Position numbers and translations under genes: made by a program. The notes under the pieces are model-generated. The model saw only the letters and a list, made by a program, of their open reading frames with translations, was not told the origin of the DNA and did no database searches. From Bacillota bacterium (GTDB lineage: Bacteria > Bacillota > Clostridia > Tissierellales > Sedimentibacteraceae): a stretch of DNA of 64,000 nucleotides. How positions within the stretch are numbered: position 1 is the stretch's first letter; each line of letters opens with the position of its first letter. Shown piece by piece: positions 60,552-64,000 of this stretch. The stretch is from positions 62,001-126,000 of the forward strand of contig JAEWJT010000015.1 of NCBI GenBank assembly GCA_023386345.1, read 5' to 3'.

Positions 60552-61036
60552 TTTATAACTTTCCATGCTTCTAATAATTTATCAAGTGTATATATTGCAT
60601 TTGCAGGGCTTGTTGATGGCAATTCAATAATTTCTTTACCTGTATTTTTCTCACAATATTTTTTATATAACTTGCTTGCTTTTTTCCCATTGGCATATAT
60701 ACTTTGAATATTGGTATTACTGAATATTTTGTCTAAATCAGCAGGTATGACATTTTTTATACTGCTATCACTAGAACCTATGATATCACAGCTTTCAATA
60801 ACATCCCACAATGCAATATTGCTATTTATTAAAATTTTAATTTTCTCATCAATTGTTCTAGGCACTTCAAGATTATAGATAGACGACAAAACTAACCAAA
60901 ATCTATTTTGAGGATTACCATAGTAAAAGCCTTCTTCTCTTGATTTAACAGAAGGCAAGCTTCCAAGTATCAATATCTTAGAGTTCATATCAAATATCGG
61001 CTCAAAACTTTGCGTTATTCTTTTATATTCGCTCAT
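60530..61036 (-). CDS. DNA-deoxyinosine (hypoxanthine) glycosylase, uracil-DNA glycosylase superfamily
   Basis: The 168-residue protein has KILILGSLPSVKSREEGFYY and GNPQNRFW near 23-48, ALWDVIESCDIIGSSDSSI near 85 and LPSTSPANA near 140. These match the UDG-fold family of mismatch/hypoxanthine glycosylases (family 6), which remove deaminated adenine from DNA. Its start overlaps the rnhA stop by four bases, so it is coupled with rnhA and the flavoprotein gene upstream. Confidence 0.82.
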   Translation of the reverse strand: MSEYKRITQSFEPIFDMNSKILILGSLPSVKSREEGFYYGNPQNRFWLVLSSIYNLEVPRTIDEKIKILINSNIALWDVIESCDIIGSSDSSIKNVIPADLDKIFSNTNIQSIYANGKKASKLYKKYCEKNTGKEIIELPSTSPANAIYTLDKLLEAWKVIKICSPLQ

Positions 61037-61626
61037 AGTATCCCTAAAGCTTCTTTCGCTAATTGGTCTGCTAAATCGTTGTATTTATCTCCTGAGTGTC
61101 CTTTTACTTTTACAAATTGTATTTGCACTTTTTCTGATGCTAAATCATAGAAAGCTTTATATGCCTTTGTCCCTGTTTTCCTCGCCTGCCATTCTCCAAT
61201 GCACCATTTTGCAACACCCTCATAATCATGGTATATAGTTAAGCTTTTTACATCTTCTTCTAAGCAAAACTGCATTGCTTTTTCTGCACCCTTTATTTCT
61301 CCTGCGACATTACGCATTTCTGCAAGCTCAGCATCGTCAAAACTTTCTGAAAAATGCTGTTCATTTCCTGCATGAAACATCACTACTCCAAAAGAAAAGC
61401 GCTTTGTTTTTAAATCGTAGCTTCCATCTACATATGCAACAGCTTCGGTTACGGCATTATTTCCTTTTGATGCTTCATTGTTTATATACGCCTCTGCTTC
61501 ATTTAAGGATGGAAAGCTTTTGTATACAGCACCAGAAAATCCACTTACCTGTGCCTTACATTCAGCCCAAGTTTCATAAATGCCAGTATTGTAACCATTT
61601 TTAACTGCATAAAACTTTTTTGCCAT
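61033..61626 (-). CDS. rnhA: Ribonuclease HI with N-terminal RNA/DNA hybrid-binding domain
   Basis: The 197-residue enzyme has an N-terminal viroplasmin-like hybrid-binding domain (KKFYAVKNGYNTGIYETWAE, then GAVYKSFPSLNEAEAYI). The RNase H fold follows with catalytic Asp67 in AYVDGSYD, Glu110 in AGEIKGAE, Asp134 in IYHDYEG and Asp184 in YNDLADQLA, plus GHSGDKY. It removes RNA from RNA-DNA hybrids. The start at 61626 shares a base with the stop of the preceding gene (TAATG); a longer start at 61644 is possible. Confidence 0.9.
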   Translation of the reverse strand: MAKKFYAVKNGYNTGIYETWAECKAQVSGFSGAVYKSFPSLNEAEAYINNEASKGNNAVTEAVAYVDGSYDLKTKRFSFGVVMFHAGNEQHFSESFDDAELAEMRNVAGEIKGAEKAMQFCLEEDVKSLTIYHDYEGVAKWCIGEWQARKTGTKAYKAFYDLASEKVQIQFVKVKGHSGDKYNDLADQLAKEALGIL

Positions 61627-62168
61627 TACTCCATTCTTCCCCATTTCATTTCTTGCTTGTTAATATCATATTTCTTTCTTTTCCCTTTAATATCTTCTAT
61701 ATCTATTCTAATAACACAAGTGATTTTTAACGAAGATTTTACAACCTCATCAAAAAATCCCATATTTTTAGGGCAGTATTTTTCACATAATAATCTTAGA
61801 GCTAGTGTTTTTTCTTCTGCATCTTCAACAAATGTAGCTGTTCCCTTTATAACTGCTGACTCAAATTCTGTTGTAAATACTTCATTTGCTTTCATTCCAA
61901 CAGAAGATTCAGGATCAGGAAAAGGAATGTTTGTATCTCCAACAAATGACATTGTAACACTGTGGTTTGCTTTTATGTTGTTGATTTTAGTTCCTTGAAA
62001 AGCGGAATGTATGTAAATTTTGTTTTCATCTCTTGCAAATGAAATCGGGATACAATATGGAGTGTTATCCTCACTAACAGTAGCAAGCGTTCCAAATGCC
62101 ACTTTGTCAATAACTCCATATGCAAATTTTTCGTCCATTTCTCTATCTTTTCTTCTCATTTCAATCAT
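61626..62168 (-). CDS. Pyridoxamine 5'-phosphate oxidase family flavoprotein (NimA-like)
   Basis: The 180-residue protein has the split beta-barrel flavin-binding fold: MRRKDREM start, FGTLATVSEDNTPYCIPISF near 31-50, KIYIHSAFQGTKINNIK near 56 and TMSFVGDT near 79. Members include 5-nitroimidazole reductases (Nim) and many proteins of unknown role. It is first in a three-gene unit with rnhA and the DNA glycosylase, all overlapping. TAGGAG precedes the ATG. Confidence 0.82.
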   Translation of the reverse strand: MIEMRRKDREMDEKFAYGVIDKVAFGTLATVSEDNTPYCIPISFARDENKIYIHSAFQGTKINNIKANHSVTMSFVGDTNIPFPDPESSVGMKANEVFTTEFESAVIKGTATFVEDAEEKTLALRLLCEKYCPKNMGFFDEVVKSSLKITCVIRIDIEDIKGKRKKYDINKQEMKWGRME

Positions 62169-62275
62169 TTTTTATCACTCCTATAATATTTTTGTGTTCA
62201 TATTTTAATATTCAACTTAATATCCAGCATTTTACTACTTGAGGCATTGATATTTCTGCTTTTCTTAGATAGCTA

Positions 62276-62683
62276 CTATTTCTTTTCTACAACAGTAACT
62301 CTCCACTCTGTGATTTCTTTAATTAAATCATATGGAATTGTTTTGTTTAATGGAAGTTGGATTGCTCCCTTTGAAACCTTATAATCAGTTAAACTCTCAG
62401 CGAAAACTGTTGTCGCTTCACCTCCGGGATAAATACCTATATGCTTCTTAAACGCTGCAAAGTGGATAAGATTTTCTCCTTGCCAAAAAGTAGGCATTTG
62501 CCAAGATATTTTTTCCTGTGCCTTTGGTGCAGCCAAACGAATTGTTTCACGAATTTTCTGCAATATAGGCTGTAATTCCTCTGCCTGCTCAGAAATATAT
62601 TCATCAATAGTTTCTATCTTACCGCAAAAATGGTTTTGATCTGTATTTTTGAACTTTCGCCCACATTTTGGACATTGCCACAT
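62276..62683 (-). CDS. DUF1801 domain protein with N-terminal zinc ribbon
   Basis: The 135-residue protein starts with a CPKCGRKFKNTDQNHFC zinc-ribbon-like motif, followed by the DUF1801/YdhG domain: IRETIRLAAPKAQEKISWQM, PTFWQGENLIHFAAFKKHIG and IYPG. The domain is widespread, small and of unknown function. It is a single gene; GAGGT precedes the ATG. Confidence 0.75.
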   Translation of the reverse strand: MWQCPKCGRKFKNTDQNHFCGKIETIDEYISEQAEELQPILQKIRETIRLAAPKAQEKISWQMPTFWQGENLIHFAAFKKHIGIYPGGEATTVFAESLTDYKVSKGAIQLPLNKTIPYDLIKEITEWRVTVVEKK

Positions 62684-62888
62684 AATTTTTACCTCGCTTA
62701 TCGTAGTGTTTTAAGAACATTATACTTATTAAATATTATACGGTCAATATATTTATTTTAATTTGATTTAAGAGTTAGTATACTAAGTAAATAACAACAT
62801 CGTATTTTTTCAAAATTTTAATTTTTTAATATCTTTTTATGACTTTTTATGCTAAAATTTTATTATTATAATTTTTTGGAGGTTTATT

Positions 62889-63575
62889 ATGAAATATAAG
62901 GCAATATTTTTCGACAGAGATAATACTCTAATTAAGGGAAATCCTGAAAAAATTAAATGGCGTAGTGAAACAATTAAAAATTGGTCCGGCAGAGATTATA
63001 ATGTAGATTATGACAAAATGATGGAATTATTTGACAGAGCAGGATATCCAAAAAATGGCTTAAAGAGTGTAGATGAAGAAATAATATTTTTCAAAAAGTA
63101 TTATGAGGAACTTCTAAAGGAACATGGAGTTAGTGAAAATTTACAAGAAAGAGCGCTTATATTACATAATGAGCTTTGGTCAAACAGCAGCGTACTGTAT
63201 GATGAAACAATAGAGGTTTTAGAATATTTCAAATCAAGAGGCTATAAAATGGGGGTTATTAGTGACACTTCTCCATCTTTACAGATGTCTTTAGAAAAAT
63301 TAGGCTTAGGTAAATATTTTGACAGTTATACATGCAGTGATTTGGTAGGAGTGATGAAGCCTGAGCCACTAATATATAATACAGCACTAAAAACTTTAGA
63401 TGTACAGGCCAATGAAAGCATCTATGTAGATGATTATGATGTAGAGTCTGATGGTGCAAGAGATTTAGGGTTTTTATCCTTTCATATTGTTAGAAATGGC
63501 GAAAAACAGTGCGAATGGGATATAACTTCTTTGAAAGAGATTATAAATTATATAGAAAATAATTCTATGGCGTAA
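62889..63575 (+). CDS. HAD superfamily hydrolase
   Basis: The 228-residue phosphatase has HAD motif I FFDRDNTLIKG (nucleophile Asp9, general acid Asp11), motif II GVISDTSPSL near 122, motif III Lys in GVMKPEPLIYN near 155 and motif IV VDDYDVESDG near 177. A helical cap of C1 type lies between motifs I and II. The substrate is unknown; phosphoglycolate-like phosphatases are the nearest general class. Plus-strand gene with TTGGAGG upstream. Confidence 0.85.
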   Translation: MKYKAIFFDRDNTLIKGNPEKIKWRSETIKNWSGRDYNVDYDKMMELFDRAGYPKNGLKSVDEEIIFFKKYYEELLKEHGVSENLQERALILHNELWSNSSVLYDETIEVLEYFKSRGYKMGVISDTSPSLQMSLEKLGLGKYFDSYTCSDLVGVMKPEPLIYNTALKTLDVQANESIYVDDYDVESDGARDLGFLSFHIVRNGEKQCEWDITSLKEIINYIENNSMA

Positions 63576-63589
63576 TAAAATGAGGGTTC

Positions 63590-63756
63590 ATGAAATGACC
63601 TCTGTAAATTAACTTTATATGGTAAATTTTCAAGAACATATTTGAAATAAAATAAAAAATAGAGTATGAAATAATCTCTGTAAAATAACTTTCTATGATA
63701 ATTTTTAAGAACATATATAAATTAACTATGTATGTGATTAGATATGTTCTTAAAAA
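63590..63756 (+). repeat. Two imperfect 51-bp direct repeats plus a 15-bp inverted copy
   Basis: 63590-63641 (beginning ATGAAATGACCTCTGTAAAT) recurs at 63666-63716 (beginning ATGAAATAATCTCTGTAAAA), offset 76 bases. The end of the second copy, TTTTTAAGAACATAT (63702-63716), is perfectly inverted at 63742-63756. The block lies between the HAD gene and the transposase remnant and is probably intergenic repeat debris or an element end. Confidence 0.7.
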
Positions 63757-63785
63757 CAGTATAATATATGATTTATTGTATGTCA

Positions 63786-63817
63786 ACTACCACCCTTGTG
63801 CAAGGGCGGTAGTTTTT
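63786..63817. terminator. Hairpin beside the transposase remnant
   Basis: ACTACC-A-CCCTT pairs with AAGGG-C-GGTAGT around GTGC, followed on the plus strand by TTTT. It lies just outside the transposase stop codon and may mark the end of the insertion sequence or its terminator. Confidence 0.6.
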
Positions 63818-63829
63818 GAATAAAATTAC

Positions 63830-64000
63830 CTATAGTCTACCTTCAAACATTATCGACAATTCTCCATAGACTTTACCCAAGTTTCTCAACGTATTTATCC
63901 ATTTTTTAGCAGCTTCAAACGTTGATAAATAAATGCTTTAAGTAAGGCTGTATCGTTTGGAAATACGCTCCTCTGACTGTTTAAGCTACGATATGAGCGG
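63830..64000 (-). pseudogene. IS256-family (mutator-type) transposase, frameshifted C-terminal end
   Basis: From the window edge the minus strand reads YRSLNSQRSVFPNDTALLKA in one frame. After an apparent one-base deletion near 63930 it continues in another frame as AAKKWINTLRNLGKVYGELS up to TAG at 63830. Together these are the recognisable C-terminus of IS256-type DDE transposases. The frame break makes this copy non-functional unless the shift is programmed. The rest of the element is outside the window. Confidence 0.78.

Noticed and set aside
61275..61604. Plus-strand open frame of 109 codons inside rnhA
   Set aside because: Antisense shadow; His/Leu-rich product with no start signal, while the opposite strand has all RNase H residues.
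63590..63756. Possible CRISPR array
   Set aside because: Only two imperfect 51-bp copies, no uniform spacers and no cas genes in the window.
63565..63786. Minus-strand open frame over the repeats after the HAD gene
   Set aside because: It consists of the AT-rich repeats, lacks a ribosome site, and the hydrophobic composition follows from the repeat sequence.
1..64000. tRNA or rRNA genes, prophage or integrated conjugative element
   Set aside because: No tRNA or rRNA signature, integrase, phage structural or conjugation gene was recognised; gene content is chromosomal apart from the transposase remnant.

Overview
This 64 kb window is AT-rich chromosomal DNA from an anaerobic, endospore-forming low-GC Gram-positive bacterium, most likely a member of the Clostridia. 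The evidence is strong Shine-Dalgarno sequences before most genes, an alpha/beta small acid-soluble spore protein, an acyl-CoA dehydrogenase/EtfAB set, tRNA selenouridine synthase, and several Firmicutes leader RNAs (T-box, SAM-I, FMN, glmS ribozyme). I would not name a genus. Most genes lie on the minus strand, and the region reads as ordinary chromosome with a few accessory islands. The only mobile element seen is a frameshifted IS256-type transposase end at the right edge.

Layout. 1-4 kb: DUF454 gene end, remnants of two genes, a DUF368 membrane protein, an amidohydrolase and a methyltransferase. 4-7.8 kb: a eukaryotic-like ileS behind a T-box leader. 7.8-11.3 kb: an ABC-2 exporter with a regulator carrying two MerR-type domains, then a nucleoid-associated protein. 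11.4-12 kb: a small plus-strand gene and a candidate small RNA whose hairpin loops display runs of six C. 12-13.3 kb: folD and ridA. 13.5-19.6 kb: a complete oppBCDFA operon. 19.6-25.4 kb: a methionine operon (metY, a metA-aspartokinase fusion, hom, asd) behind a SAM-I riboswitch, with the remnant of a second hom gene beyond it. 25.5-26.7 kb: Phd/Doc toxin-antitoxin and free Met sulfoxide reductase. 27-31.4 kb: an arsenic island whose regulator is an ArsR domain fused to a COG0523 GTPase. 31.5-33.5 kb: glmS with its ribozyme. 33.7-38 kb: two lipoproteins. 38.3 kb: a spore protein. 38.6-48.7 kb: an acyl-CoA block. 48.7-50.6 kb: ispA and ribU with its FMN riboswitch. 50.7-63.6 kb: housekeeping and repair genes, including a FabT-like regulator with its operator.

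How genes work together. Two systems deserve most attention. In the methionine operon, aspartokinase is physically joined to homoserine O-acetyltransferase. Neither the kinase nor homoserine dehydrogenase has the usual ACT feedback domain, so the visible control is the SAM riboswitch alone. In the acyl-CoA block, thiolase, a FabG/PhaB-type reductase, a PhaJ-type hydratase, acyl-CoA dehydrogenase and EtfAB could together turn acetyl-CoA into butyryl-CoA (or the reverse) through (R)-3-hydroxyacyl-CoA. Three copies of an ATGAAT-N4-ATTCAT palindrome lie in front of parts of this block, and a TetR-family gene sits inside it. All functional statements are inferred from sequence; no database search was run.
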